Shown: positions 26,068 to 34,810 of the stretch, piece by piece
How positions within the stretch are numbered: the stretch's first letter is position 1
Layout: every line of letters begins with the position of its first letter
Source: Chloroflexota bacterium
Lineage (GTDB): Bacteria > Chloroflexota > UBA6077 > JACCZL01
DNA: 64,000 nucleotides
Direction: 5' to 3'
Assembly (NCBI GenBank): GCA_020850535.1
Contig: JADZEM010000123.1
Coordinates: forward strand, 1-64,000
Program-made: the position numbers and the translations under genes
Notes under the pieces: generated by a model
The model's input: the letters and a program-made list of their open reading frames with translations, nothing else
What the model was told of the DNA's origin: nothing
The model's database searches: none

Positions 26068-26967
26068 CTACTCCTTCACCGCGCCGTAGGTCAGGCCGCG
26101 CACGATGTACCCCATCACCAGCACGGCCAGGATCAGCTCCGGCACGATCGTCACGACGGCCGCCGCCGCCATCTGCCCCCAGAGCACCTGCTCGTAGCCG
26201 ATGAAGGTGATCGTCGCCAGCGTGGCGGTCTGGGTCTCGCGGGCGCCGAGCAGCAGCGGGAATGTCAGGTTGTTCCAGCAGGCGATGAACGACAGGATCG
26301 CTGTCGCCGCGATGCCGGGCGCGGCGAGCGGCAGCGCGATGTTGCGAATCGTCTGCCAGATGTCCGCCCCGTCGATCCAGGCCGACTCGAACAGCTCATG
26401 GGGGACACCCTCGTAGTAGCTGCGCATCGTCCAGACGATCAGCGGGATCGCGATGAGCTGATTCATGATGATCAGCCCGAGGTGGGTGTTGTACAGCCCG
26501 ACCGTGCGGAACACCACGAACGTCGGGATGATGAACGCCAGCGCCGGCGCGAAGCGGAACGACAGGAAGAAGAAGGCGATCCACTCGCGCGCCGGCACCT
26601 TCAGCTTCGCCAGTGCGAAGGCGCCGAGGTTGCCCACCAGCATGGCGACGGCCACCGACCCCACCGCGATGATGACTGAGTTGCGGAAGGCGCGCGGAAT
26701 GTCCGTCCGGGCCTGCTCGCCGCGCGCGGAGCGTGCTCCCAGGAGCACTGCCTGGTAGTTTTCGAGCGTCGGCGTGAACAGGATCGTCGGCGGGTCGGCG
26801 ACCACGTCGGCCGGCTGCTTGAGCGACATGCCGACGATCCAGGCGAACGGGAAGATCGTCACGACGAAGTAGGCGGCGATCAGGACGTGCATGACGGCGC
26901 TCTTGGCCTGCGCGTAGCCTCTGCTACCGACCGGCCTGGAGACGTCGGTTGCTACCGCGACAGCCAT
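26068..26967 (-). CDS. Sugar ABC transporter permease, MalG type
   Basis: A 299-residue CUT1-family inner-membrane permease with six helices. The EAA loop that docks to the ATPase is ELFESAWIDGADIWQTIRNIALPLAAPG near residue 195. The N-terminal part has the usual FPFAWIVGMSLKQPADV. It forms a heterodimer with the permease just upstream (22 bases away) and receives substrate from the lipoprotein at 28107-29675. No ATPase gene is in the cluster, so a shared MsmX-type ATPase elsewhere is expected. Confidence 0.93.
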   Translation of the reverse strand: MAVAVATDVSRPVGSRGYAQAKSAVMHVLIAAYFVVTIFPFAWIVGMSLKQPADVVADPPTILFTPTLENYQAVLLGARSARGEQARTDIPRAFRNSVIIAVGSVAVAMLVGNLGAFALAKLKVPAREWIAFFFLSFRFAPALAFIIPTFVVFRTVGLYNTHLGLIIMNQLIAIPLIVWTMRSYYEGVPHELFESAWIDGADIWQTIRNIALPLAAPGIAATAILSFIACWNNLTFPLLLGARETQTATLATITFIGYEQVLWGQMAAAAVVTIVPELILAVLVMGYIVRGLTYGAVKE

Positions 26968-26989
26968 GATCGTCTCCCTTCAGGCTGGC

Positions 26990-27934
26990 TCAGGCCATGC
27001 CACCCTGGCGCTCCCGCTGCACGTGGCGGAACAGCGTGTAGCCGACAACCATGCAGAGGGCCCAGAGGAAGACGGTCACGGTGATGCCGATCGACAGATT
27101 GTACCAATTGAATCCCTCCTCCAGAGCCATCATGTTCAGCACCCGCGAGGCGTCGCCGGGGCCGCCGGTGGTGGTGCCATAGATCGTGTCGAAGACGTTC
27201 AGGGAGTCGATGGCCCGGAAGAAGCCAACGACGATGAAGTAGGGGATCAGCAGCGGCAGCGTGATGTGCCGGAACGCCTGCCAGGCGCTTGCGCCATCCA
27301 CGAGCGCGGCCTCGTACGGATCGCGCGGCAGCGACTGCAGGCCAGCCAGCAGGATCGTGGCGACGAACGGCGTGTACAGCCAGACGTCGATCGCCACCAG
27401 CGAGAGGATGGCCTGGTTCGGATCGCCCAGGAACCCCTGCATCGGAAAGCCCACCGACATCAGCATGTGGTTGAGAATCCCGGCGCCGGTCGGCCGCATG
27501 ATGACCTTCCACAGCAGCGAGCCGACCACCGGCGGCGTCATCAGCGGCAGGATCAGGAGCGTGCGCCAGAAGCGCAGCCCCTTCAGCTTCTCGTTGAGCA
27601 GCAGCGCCAGCCCGAGGCCAAGCGCCAGCTCCACCGGCACGTCGATCAGCGTGAACTTCAACGTCATCGCCAGGGCGTGCCAGAAATCGCCCCGGGTCAG
27701 GAGCTCGACGTAGTTGCTCAGCCCAATGAACCCGACGAATCCTGTCGTCAATCGCCACTGGGTGAACGTCATCGCGATGCCGAACAGGAAGGCCAGCATC
27801 AGCAGCATCGGGATCAGCACCGACGGAAGGAGCAGCGCCAGGGCTAACCGCTTCTCGCGCGCCTCCCGGGCTGACCGGGCTGCTGGCAGCGCAACGCTCT
27901 TGTCGCGCCCGTGGATCGCAGCTTCTGCTTGCAC
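26990..27934 (-). CDS. Sugar ABC transporter permease, MalF type
   Basis: A 314-residue CUT1 permease with six helices and the EAA loop PYEAALVDGASAWQAFRHITLPLLIPY near residue 215. GTG 27934 is chosen because AGGGAG lies 9 bases upstream and the first helix follows at about residue 25; the longer frame back to 28066 is not supported. It pairs with the MalG-type permease downstream. A stable hairpin lies between it and the binding-protein gene. Confidence 0.92.
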   Translation of the reverse strand: MQAEAAIHGRDKSVALPAARSAREAREKRLALALLLPSVLIPMLLMLAFLFGIAMTFTQWRLTTGFVGFIGLSNYVELLTRGDFWHALAMTLKFTLIDVPVELALGLGLALLLNEKLKGLRFWRTLLILPLMTPPVVGSLLWKVIMRPTGAGILNHMLMSVGFPMQGFLGDPNQAILSLVAIDVWLYTPFVATILLAGLQSLPRDPYEAALVDGASAWQAFRHITLPLLIPYFIVVGFFRAIDSLNVFDTIYGTTTGGPGDASRVLNMMALEEGFNWYNLSIGITVTVFLWALCMVVGYTLFRHVQRERQGGMA

Positions 27935-28053
27935 GCGTGGAAACTCCCTAGAGGTGTACACGAAGTGCGTGAGGGTGTGCGCGGGGCGCCCGAGCCGGAG
28001 GCGATCAGCTCGCCAGACTGGCAGCTTTGAACCCCGGCAGCACAGGCAATGAG

Positions 28054-28080
28054 CCCCTGGCCCCACCCGGGGGCCAGGGG
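28054..28080 (-). terminator. Intercistronic hairpin between binding protein and permease genes
   Basis: CCCCTGGCCCC (28054-28064) pairs with GGGGCCAGGGG (28070-28080), an 11-bp perfect stem with a 5-base loop. It has no T tract, so it may be a partial terminator or an mRNA-stabilising stem that keeps binding-protein mRNA more abundant than permease mRNA, a common arrangement in ABC operons. Confidence 0.6.
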
Positions 28081-28106
28081 AAGCGGACGACCCTCTCGGC
28101 AGAGTG

Positions 28107-29675
28107 CTACGCCTTGCGCCAACCCGCCTTGGTCATGTTGGCGTTGATTTCCTCAGCCGCCGCGTCCATGACCTTCTGAGCCGGCTGGCCGTTCCAGACC
28201 TCCTGGAGCGCCTGCGACGTCCGGACGTTGAAGGCCGGCAGCTCAGGGTTGGGGCGGTAGGCGATCTTGGCGTACTTGGTCAGGTTGTCGAGGACGGTCG
28301 GCAGGTACGTCCCGCTCCCCCACGACTTCATCGTCTCCTGGACCTGGGGGTTGTCGAAGACCGACTTCCGGGTGGGGTTGTAGTTGTTGTATTTCGTCGT
28401 CGCGTCGAGCAGGCGCTGCCTGCTGGTGGCCCACTGGATCAGGTACCAGGCGGCTTCCTTGTGCTTCGACGCGGCCGACATGCCGAGCGCCCAGGTGTAG
28501 AGATTCGACCAGCGCTTGTCCGGCGAGGGCGACAACGGCGGCGCGTAGCCGACCTTCCCGGCCACCTTGGACGTGCTCTTGTCCTCGTAGCCGGCGCCGA
28601 AGAAGTCGCAGTCGAAGTACATCGCGTACTTGCCCTGCGTGAACGACTCCTTGCCCTCGTACCAGGTCACGTTGGTCCAGCCGGGCGTGCTGGTCTCCTT
28701 GACGGTCTGGGCCCACTGCTCGTAGAACTTGACCGCCCCGGGCTGGTTGACCTGGACGTTGAAGTTGTCGTCGAAGTCGACGTTGCCGTACGCCCGGTAC
28801 GCCGAGACGAAGCCTGTGCCGGTGTTGCCGTCGCGGACGCCGCGCTGGATGGTCCCGTAGATCTGCGAGCCGTCCTTGTCCTTGAAGGTCGCCTTCTTTG
28901 CAGCGTCGGACCATTCGTCGAGGTTCGTGGGAACCTTGATCCCCTTCTCGTCGAAGATGTCCTTCCGGTAGGCCAGCACGTACGTCTCGACGTGGACGGG
29001 GATGGCCCAGGTGCTCCCCTTGCCGACGCCGCCGCCGACAGTCTTGTCCCACATGTTCGCCTCGCGCAGCAGCGGGAAGAAGTCGGCGTGGTCGTATTCG
29101 GGGTGAGTGAGCTTGGCGTCGCCGAGGTACTGGTCGAGCGGCTCGAGCCAGCCGGGCTTCGCGTAGGTCCAGTTGCGGGTCGGGCCGCACATGAAGACGT
29201 CGTATTCGCCGGCGCCTGTTGACATGTCCAGCTCGATCTTGCGGAAGTACTCTGCCTCCGGCAGGATCAGGAACTGGGCGTCCATGCCGGTCTCCTCCTT
29301 GAACTGGTCCAGGAGGGGCATCAGCGACTCGGTGTACGGGTGCTTATTCAGCGCCAGGTTGATGGTCGTGCCCTTGTACTTCTTCCAGTCGAAGTCGCCA
29401 GGCTTGGCGGAGGACGGCGCCTGCTGCGCGGCAGCGGCTGGCGCGGCCGGCTTCGCTGCCTCGGCCGGCTTGGCAGGCGCCGCGGCCGGCGCTGCTGGCT
29501 TCGCGGCCTCAGCGGGCTTCGGCGCTTCGGCCGGCTTGGCAGGCGCGGCTGGCTGCGCGCTGCACGCTGACAGCGTCCCGATGGCCGCCCCGCCGGCGAG
29601 CAGCGTGGCGACGCGGAGAAAGCCCCTGCGAGTCAAGGTTGCCTGACCGATCAGGCTGCGATTCGCTTCGTCCAT
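28107..29675 (-). CDS. Sugar ABC transporter substrate-binding lipoprotein
   Basis: A 522-residue family 1 solute-binding protein. A Tat-type signal (LTRRGFLRVATLLAGG) ends in the lipobox LSAC, so it is a lipoprotein. About 60 residues of Ala/Pro/Lys/Glu linker made of KPAEAAKPAAP-like units follow. The binding fold begins near GTTINLALNKHPYTESLMPLL, and later motifs (GSTWAIPVHVETYVLAYRKD, AMYFDCDFFGAGYE) are those of CUT1 proteins. ATG 29675 has GAGGAT at the right distance; GTG 29690 is the alternative. It heads the transporter operon. The ligand is probably a sugar or polyol. Confidence 0.93.
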   Translation of the reverse strand: MDEANRSLIGQATLTRRGFLRVATLLAGGAAIGTLSACSAQPAAPAKPAEAPKPAEAAKPAAPAAAPAKPAEAAKPAAPAAAAQQAPSSAKPGDFDWKKYKGTTINLALNKHPYTESLMPLLDQFKEETGMDAQFLILPEAEYFRKIELDMSTGAGEYDVFMCGPTRNWTYAKPGWLEPLDQYLGDAKLTHPEYDHADFFPLLREANMWDKTVGGGVGKGSTWAIPVHVETYVLAYRKDIFDEKGIKVPTNLDEWSDAAKKATFKDKDGSQIYGTIQRGVRDGNTGTGFVSAYRAYGNVDFDDNFNVQVNQPGAVKFYEQWAQTVKETSTPGWTNVTWYEGKESFTQGKYAMYFDCDFFGAGYEDKSTSKVAGKVGYAPPLSPSPDKRWSNLYTWALGMSAASKHKEAAWYLIQWATSRQRLLDATTKYNNYNPTRKSVFDNPQVQETMKSWGSGTYLPTVLDNLTKYAKIAYRPNPELPAFNVRTSQALQEVWNGQPAQKVMDAAAEEINANMTKAGWRKA

Positions 29676-29809
29676 GAATGCGATCCTCACCTTTCCTCAA
29701 TGTCCCGGTGCACGAAGCTCCAGACTTGCCTCGCGCATGCGGACTGCACACAGGTCTTCGATATCGCTGGGGTGGCGTGCGTCATACCTCCTTCGATCGA
29801 CTTCTCCGA

Positions 29810-30946
29810 TCAGGTGGGTGGCATTGCCCCTGCGCTGGCGATGCGCGCCCAGGGGCAGCCCCTGGTGGGCTGGGCAGCCGCCGGCCCGATGTGTGGGGCG
29901 GGAGCTGGCGGGTCGGGGACGTGGCGCGGGCTCGCAGGCGGACGTCCTGTGGACGGTCGGGCGAGCGTCAGAACCTCAAGGGCCGTCACCTCGTCCGTGA
30001 CCAGCGTCTTGACGTAGCCGCCCCGCACCGCGCCGAGGATGGCCCTCGCCTTCTGGCGGCCACGGGCCACACCGATCACCAACGGCACGTCCCGGAGACG
30101 CGGCAAGTCGAGGGCGACCATCCGACGATCCAGCGACGTGACGCAGGGCCGCCCGTCGATGTCGAAGAAGCGGGCGCAGATCTCGCCGACCGCGCCGGCA
30201 CGACGCAGCTCCGCGAACTCGTCGCTGGTGACCGGCAACTCCGGTCGGGGGCCGTGCCCGGCGCCATCGTCGGTGCGTCCGGCCTGGGGGTCCAGCGCGC
30301 CGATGCCGACGAGCGCCACCGTGCAGGTTGCCAGGTGGGCCATTGCCCGCTGAACCCCGGTGTCCCGCAGGAGCGCATCCCGAATCGTCTCGGTGTCCAG
30401 CAGCGAGGGGATTGGGATCAGGACGAGGCGCTCGGCGCTCCCCAGCTTCTGGGCAACGTGGAGCGCGACCTCAGCGGAGGAGTGCGTTGGGCGTCCTCCG
30501 CGATAGGCGAGCGCTGCCCCAAGCTGCACGATGCTGGAGCCGCACACACGACCGTGGGGCAGCACCTGGGCGATGCGCGCCACGGTCGCTCCGCCGGACA
30601 CGCCGAGCACGTCGCCAGGGTGGAGCATGCGCACGAGGTAGTCAGACGCGGCGTCCGCAAGCGCGCCAGACGCCTGCGCGCCGGAGTCGTCGTCGCCGCC
30701 GCTGACGACCACGGCTTCCCGGAGGCCGAGCGCCACTTCGAGCTGCCGTTCGAGATCGAGGGCCGCGACGGCCGGCGCGCGGATAGTGATCTCCACCAGC
30801 CCGCGCTCGCGCGCCTCTCTGAGCATGCGCGAAACCGTGGATCGGGAGACGCCGAGTTGGCGCCCGATCTGGTCCTGACTGAGCCCCTGAAGATGATAGA
30901 GCCGAGCCATCTTCACGAGGATGCGGGTGCTGCGATCGTCCACCAT
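29810..30946 (-). CDS. SorC/DeoR-type sugar-binding transcriptional regulator 2
   Basis: A 378-residue paralogue of the regulator at 23606-24709. HTH: YHLQGLSQDQIGRQLGVSR and STVSRMLREARERGL. The SorC domain has LGVSGGATVARIAQVLPHG and CVTSLDRRMVALDL. The last 50 residues are a Pro/Ala tail unlike the paralogue. It lies 134 bases upstream of the binding-protein gene, so it is placed to control the transporter operon. A TTTGTGC/GCACAAA palindrome is just upstream of its start. Confidence 0.9.
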   Translation of the reverse strand: MVDDRSTRILVKMARLYHLQGLSQDQIGRQLGVSRSTVSRMLREARERGLVEITIRAPAVAALDLERQLEVALGLREAVVVSGGDDDSGAQASGALADAASDYLVRMLHPGDVLGVSGGATVARIAQVLPHGRVCGSSIVQLGAALAYRGGRPTHSSAEVALHVAQKLGSAERLVLIPIPSLLDTETIRDALLRDTGVQRAMAHLATCTVALVGIGALDPQAGRTDDGAGHGPRPELPVTSDEFAELRRAGAVGEICARFFDIDGRPCVTSLDRRMVALDLPRLRDVPLVIGVARGRQKARAILGAVRGGYVKTLVTDEVTALEVLTLARPSTGRPPASPRHVPDPPAPAPHIGPAAAQPTRGCPWARIASAGAMPPT

Positions 30947-30961
30947 CGTCCTGTCCGCACA

Positions 30962-30981
30962 TTTGTGCGGCGCTGCACAAA
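30962..30981. promoter_or_regulatory. Candidate SorC operator
   Basis: TTTGTGC (30962-30968) and GCACAAA (30975-30981) are perfect 7-bp arms around GGCGCT, 15 bases before the regulator 2 start. The core matches the site at 24729-24742. Confidence 0.65.
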
Positions 30982-31019
30982 CTTTCAGGCCCGCAGTGTA
31001 CCACGGGCGGCGCTGGTGT

Positions 31020-31125
31020 CGAGGTGGGCGCGCGCATCCACGCCCGGTACTGCACTGCGCGGTCAGGGGCGCGCATGAGACCAGGCGCTATCCTCGATCG
31101 TGCGCCACACATCCTTCGTGTTCGA
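31020..31125 (-). pseudogene. Degraded copy of the small gene at 21082-21288
   Basis: About 45 bases near 31073-31120 match 21259-21303 (CGCATGAGACCAG, then CTCGATC, CACACATCCTT), about 80 percent by eye. On the minus strand it reads IEDSAWSHA against IENKVWSHA in the small gene, but the start ATG has become ACG and the frame is lost soon after. I infer an old duplicate remnant. Confidence 0.4.
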
Positions 31126-31184
31126 TCGACTGGAGGTCGAGCACGGGAACCCGCGGGCCGCCCTCGATTGGAGCGCGAGCCTGA

Positions 31185-31254
31185 GGCGGGCGGGACGGCG
31201 GCCACCGCCCCTACGGGGAGGCGGGCGGGCCGGCGGCCACCGCCCCTACGGGGA
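31185..31254. repeat. 35-bp tandem duplication
   Basis: Two consecutive 35-bp units (31185-31219 and 31220-31254) differ at one base. Each contains CGGCCACCGCCCCTACGGGG. They lie downstream of the exported esterase gene and could form its terminator region. The rest of the 346-base spacer 30947-31292 holds the operator and the small-gene remnant listed separately. Confidence 0.8.
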
Positions 31255-31292
31255 TGCCCGCCGGCCGGTCAGCAGCGGGCATGGTGACCGGG

Positions 31293-32711
31293 TCAGATGT
31301 GCTGCTGGAACATCCAGTCCCTGATGCCGTCGATCGTGTAGGCGACGCGCCAGGTGTTGATGTGCTCCTTGCCGGGGTTGCCGCTGGCCAAGCCGCTGGC
31401 TGGCAGCACCGACCCGACCACGAACGAGGCGTAGTTGACGGGCGCGCCGTCGGCTTCGAGCTGCGCGACGGCGGTGGCGAACTGGTCGGGCGTCCAGCGG
31501 CCGTCCCAGGTGGCGGTGCTCACCCGCGTCCCCTGACCTCTGATCGCGTCCACGATCGCGTTCTGGCCTGGGAACGCCTTGGTGTCGCCCTGCGACACGA
31601 CGACCCAGAGCTTCTTCTGCGCCAGGGGTGCGGCCTGCTCGGCGGGCCACTGGCCGGCCACGATGTACGACGCCGCGAAGAGGTCCGGGTACGTGATGTT
31701 CATGCCGAGCGCCATCATGGCGCCCATCGATTGCCCGGTGGCATAGAGCCGTCCGGTGTCGATACTGTACTGCTGCGTCAGGGCTTTCACCAGATTGACC
31801 GTCGCGTCGAACAGGGGGATCGGCTGATAGGTGTCGTCCACGACGACCACCGGGTACGACGGCGCCAGCACGAACGCCTCGTGCCTCGCCTGGGCCTGTG
31901 GGCTGGCCCAGCACACCGCGCCGAGGCCCTGGATCAGCGGCGCGGTCGTCTCGGTGTTGACCACGCTGGCGTCGTGCATGAACAGGACGAGCGGATAGGA
32001 CTTGCTGGCGTCGTACGCCTTCGGGACGTAGAGGTTGTAGTTCAGCGTCTCGCCGGTCGCGGGATCGTTGAACGTGCGCTGTTGAAAGTCGTCGACGATC
32101 AGGTTCTTGACGCTGGTGGTCTGGATCGGCTCGACGCCTGGGGCCAGGGACGCCCCGTCCGCCGTCGTGAGCGGCTGCGCCTGCGTCACGAGCGCCGTCG
32201 CCGGCGTGATGGAGAGCGACGGGGGCGCCTGGCCGGCGCTGGCGATCGGCGCGAGAACTGTCCCGGGGGCCGGTGTGGGCCTCGGGGACGCCGGCGGCGC
32301 GGCCTGCCCGGCCGTCGCGCCCGGGGCCTGGTCGTTCCCCCAGAGCAGGGCGGACGGATCGTCGGGCGACAGCTCGACGATGACGAAGCGGCCGTTGCTG
32401 CCGCGCACGGCCGGGGCCGGCTCGGTGTTGGCATAGACGCGGGTGACGGTGCGCCCGTCCACTGCGAAGGAGGCGTGAGCGAGCGTCGAGGTATCGATGT
32501 CCTGGGCGTATTCGAGCGCCACGGCGGTCAGGCGTTGCCCATCTCCGAAGACCTCGGTGATGGCCGATGCACGCTGCACGTCAGCCACCGGCGCCACGCC
32601 AGCCGCCGGTGCCACGGCGGCTGACGCGCCGGCGGCCGCCTCCTGCTGCCCGATCGCCAGTGCGATGCCCGCGGCCATGCTGATGGTGAGAAACGCTCGT
32701 CGAGTAGCCAT
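31293..32711 (-). CDS. Exported alpha/beta-hydrolase, PHB-depolymerase/esterase-like
   Basis: A 472-residue protein. A signal of Tat appearance (MATRRAFLTISMAAGIALAI) is followed by an N-terminal beta domain (about 45-125), then a Pro-rich linker and an alpha/beta-hydrolase fold from about 215 (YNLYVPKAYDASKSYPLVLFMH). The nucleophile is Ser in ATGQSMGAMMALG near 345, and GKEHINTWRVAY near the end supplies the His. The family includes predicted peptidases and polyhydroxyalkanoate or feruloyl esterases. The substrate is undetermined. Confidence 0.82.
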   Translation of the reverse strand: MATRRAFLTISMAAGIALAIGQQEAAAGASAAVAPAAGVAPVADVQRASAITEVFGDGQRLTAVALEYAQDIDTSTLAHASFAVDGRTVTRVYANTEPAPAVRGSNGRFVIVELSPDDPSALLWGNDQAPGATAGQAAPPASPRPTPAPGTVLAPIASAGQAPPSLSITPATALVTQAQPLTTADGASLAPGVEPIQTTSVKNLIVDDFQQRTFNDPATGETLNYNLYVPKAYDASKSYPLVLFMHDASVVNTETTAPLIQGLGAVCWASPQAQARHEAFVLAPSYPVVVVDDTYQPIPLFDATVNLVKALTQQYSIDTGRLYATGQSMGAMMALGMNITYPDLFAASYIVAGQWPAEQAAPLAQKKLWVVVSQGDTKAFPGQNAIVDAIRGQGTRVSTATWDGRWTPDQFATAVAQLEADGAPVNYASFVVGSVLPASGLASGNPGKEHINTWRVAYTIDGIRDWMFQQHI

Positions 32712-32926
32712 CGTTCATATCCTTGTCCCGGCACGCATGCGTCGTTGTGCCTCCAGACGCTGGGGGGCAGAACCATGCGCGATTGACGGGGTCGGCGATG
32801 CGGCCCGATTCGAAGGATGCACTGTCGCCACGCTCAGTGTCGCAGGCGAACCTGAAGCGCACTCTCGGTGAACCTGACGATCTGCTGAACTGCCGCGATG
32901 GCACGTGGCGACATGTCCGTGCCGGC

Positions 32927-34189
32927 TTAACTGGCCGGGGCGAGTGCGGCGTCGCGCACGGCCCGGCGCGCGGCGGCTTCCCGCATGACCGCCGCACCGT
33001 ACCGGCCGAGGACGAACGCGCCAGCGAAGCCCACCATCCCGACGGCTGCCGCAGCCAGCGACAGGCCGGCGACGCCGGTCAGGAACGAGATCGCCAGCGG
33101 GCTGCCGGCGCTGCCCACGTCGGTGACGAGCCGCCAGGCCGCCAGGAAGACCGCTGGCCGGTTCGGATTCATCATGTCGGCCATGTCCGCGCCGGTCGTC
33201 ATGATGATGCCGCTGCAGAAGCCGTCCGTCACGGCAAACATCACGACGACGGCCAGGAAGACCCCCACGGCGAACGGCGTGCTGTGCGTGAGCGCCAGGG
33301 TCACATGCCCGACCCCATAGGACACCAGGGTCAGGACGCCGACGACCGTCCGGCCGTAGCGGTCCATCAGCATGCCGCCAACGTAGAACAGCGAGAAGTC
33401 GATGGCCGCCCCCACGCCGACGACGAGGGCGATACTGGTGGCGTCCATGCCGAGGCTCGTGGCCCACAGCGGCAACAGGGTGTTGCGGCTGGCGCGCATC
33501 GCACTGACGGCCAGCGCCGCGAACCCGACTCTCCAGAGGACACGGCGGGAGTCCCGAAAGGTTCTCAGGAGCGGCGGACGCGGCGCGTTCGCAGGTGGCG
33601 CGGGCATCCCGATGAGGGTCTCCGGATCCGGGATCAGCATGATCGCGACGATGGTCGCCAGGACCGCGATCACGGCCACGGCGAACCCCGCCCGCATCGA
33701 TCCGGTCAGGGAGAGCGCGGCGGCGCCAAGAAACGGGCCGATCAGGAAGCCGAGCCGATATGCGCCGGCCATCAGGGAGAACGCCCGTGCGCGGAAGCTC
33801 TGCGGAACGACCACGGTGACGAGCGCCTGCCGGGCGAGGCCGAACACGGCGTTGGAGACGCCGATCAGCAGCGCGCACGCCGCCAACGGCTCCGGCCGGG
33901 TCGAGAGGGCGCAGCCAATCAGCGCAGCGATATTGATGCCAGCGGCGGCGTACATCGCGTTCCGCTCGCCGAGCCGGTCCACGACCCAGCCGCTGGGCAC
34001 GTTCCCGAGGAGCTGTCCGACCAGCAGCAGCGCGGAGACGAGGCCGGCGAAGGCCAGGGAAGCGCCCAGGTCGTCATGAGCGTATACGGCAACAATCGGG
34101 AGGACTGCGCCGTAGGAGATCGCCTGGAGGGCGGACGGCAGCAGCACGCCCGGGGCGATCTTGCGCCAGATGTGGTTCTGGTTCACCAC
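32927..34189 (-). CDS. MFS transporter
   Basis: A 420-residue major facilitator protein with 12 predicted helices. The motif-A-like loop after helix 2 (GWVVDRLGERNAMY) and its repeat between helices 8 and 9 (GGMLMDRYGRTVVG) are visible. The layout resembles drug:proton antiporters. There is no neighbour that reveals the substrate. The ATG at 34189 is followed by MVNQNHIWRKIAPGVLL, a normal N-terminus. The 215 bases between it and the esterase show nothing notable. Confidence 0.9.
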   Translation of the reverse strand: MVNQNHIWRKIAPGVLLPSALQAISYGAVLPIVAVYAHDDLGASLAFAGLVSALLLVGQLLGNVPSGWVVDRLGERNAMYAAAGINIAALIGCALSTRPEPLAACALLIGVSNAVFGLARQALVTVVVPQSFRARAFSLMAGAYRLGFLIGPFLGAAALSLTGSMRAGFAVAVIAVLATIVAIMLIPDPETLIGMPAPPANAPRPPLLRTFRDSRRVLWRVGFAALAVSAMRASRNTLLPLWATSLGMDATSIALVVGVGAAIDFSLFYVGGMLMDRYGRTVVGVLTLVSYGVGHVTLALTHSTPFAVGVFLAVVVMFAVTDGFCSGIIMTTGADMADMMNPNRPAVFLAAWRLVTDVGSAGSPLAISFLTGVAGLSLAAAAVGMVGFAGAFVLGRYGAAVMREAAARRAVRDAALAPAS

Positions 34190-34364
34190 GGTTCGCCGGT
34201 CATGTGGTCACCTGATGCCCGAGATGGCTGAATAGCCGCATCTCGGTAGCGTCGTATCAGCGCGGCCTGGCAGCCGGTGGCATCGTAGCCTGCCGTGGGG
34301 CGGCGATGCCCGCGCGCCAGAGGCCAGCACGCTGCCGAGTCCTGCCCGGACACCACGGCCAGAG

Positions 34365-34680
34365 ACCCAGGGCGATTGCATGATGGGCCGTCTGGCAGCG
34401 TCGTCGGGGAATGATGGCGTTTGACGAAATGTTGCGGCAAAACGCCCTCACCCCCCGACCCCCTCTCCCTGTGCGCGGGAGAGGGGGAGATACACGAGAC
34501 TGTGATTTCTCCCCCTCTCCCGCGCACAGGGAGAGGGGGTCGGGGGGTGAGGGCCTCCGGTCTGGCGTCCGGAATACGTGGGTATTTCGTCAAACGCCAT
34601 CATTCCCTGACCGCCCGATCCGCAGCAGTATGGGAATACCAGGAGTCATGCAGTTGCCCTAACCAGAGACCATCGCCCTC
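34365..34680. repeat. Nested giant palindrome (200 bp) with flanking repeat motifs
   Basis: The outer perfect inverted repeat is 24 bp (34407-34430 with 34584-34607; GGGAATGATGGCGTTTGACG on the left). The inner perfect inverted repeat is 46 bp (34445-34490 with 34508-34553, starting CCCTCACCCCCCGACCCCCT), loop 17 bases. Flanks carry CCAGGGCGATTGCATGATGGG (left) and CATGCAGTTGCCCT (right), words also found at other repeat sites here. It occupies most of the 620-base spacer 34190-34810. One inner arm recurs at 7260-7301. Confidence 0.9.
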
Positions 34681-34810
34681 GCAGGCCAGTGCCGCCGTCT
34701 GCCACGAACGGCGAACCGCTGCGCCCGTCCAGCAGGTGACTTCAACAGGTGACGCATGATCGTGTCGGCGTTGCCGTCGTTGGCCGTGTTGTGCTCCAGT
34801 TGCTGCCATC

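Noticed and set aside
32723-34231. 502-codon plus-strand frame
   Set aside because: Antisense shadow of the MFS transporter gene, dominated by His/Asp/Gly/Arg.
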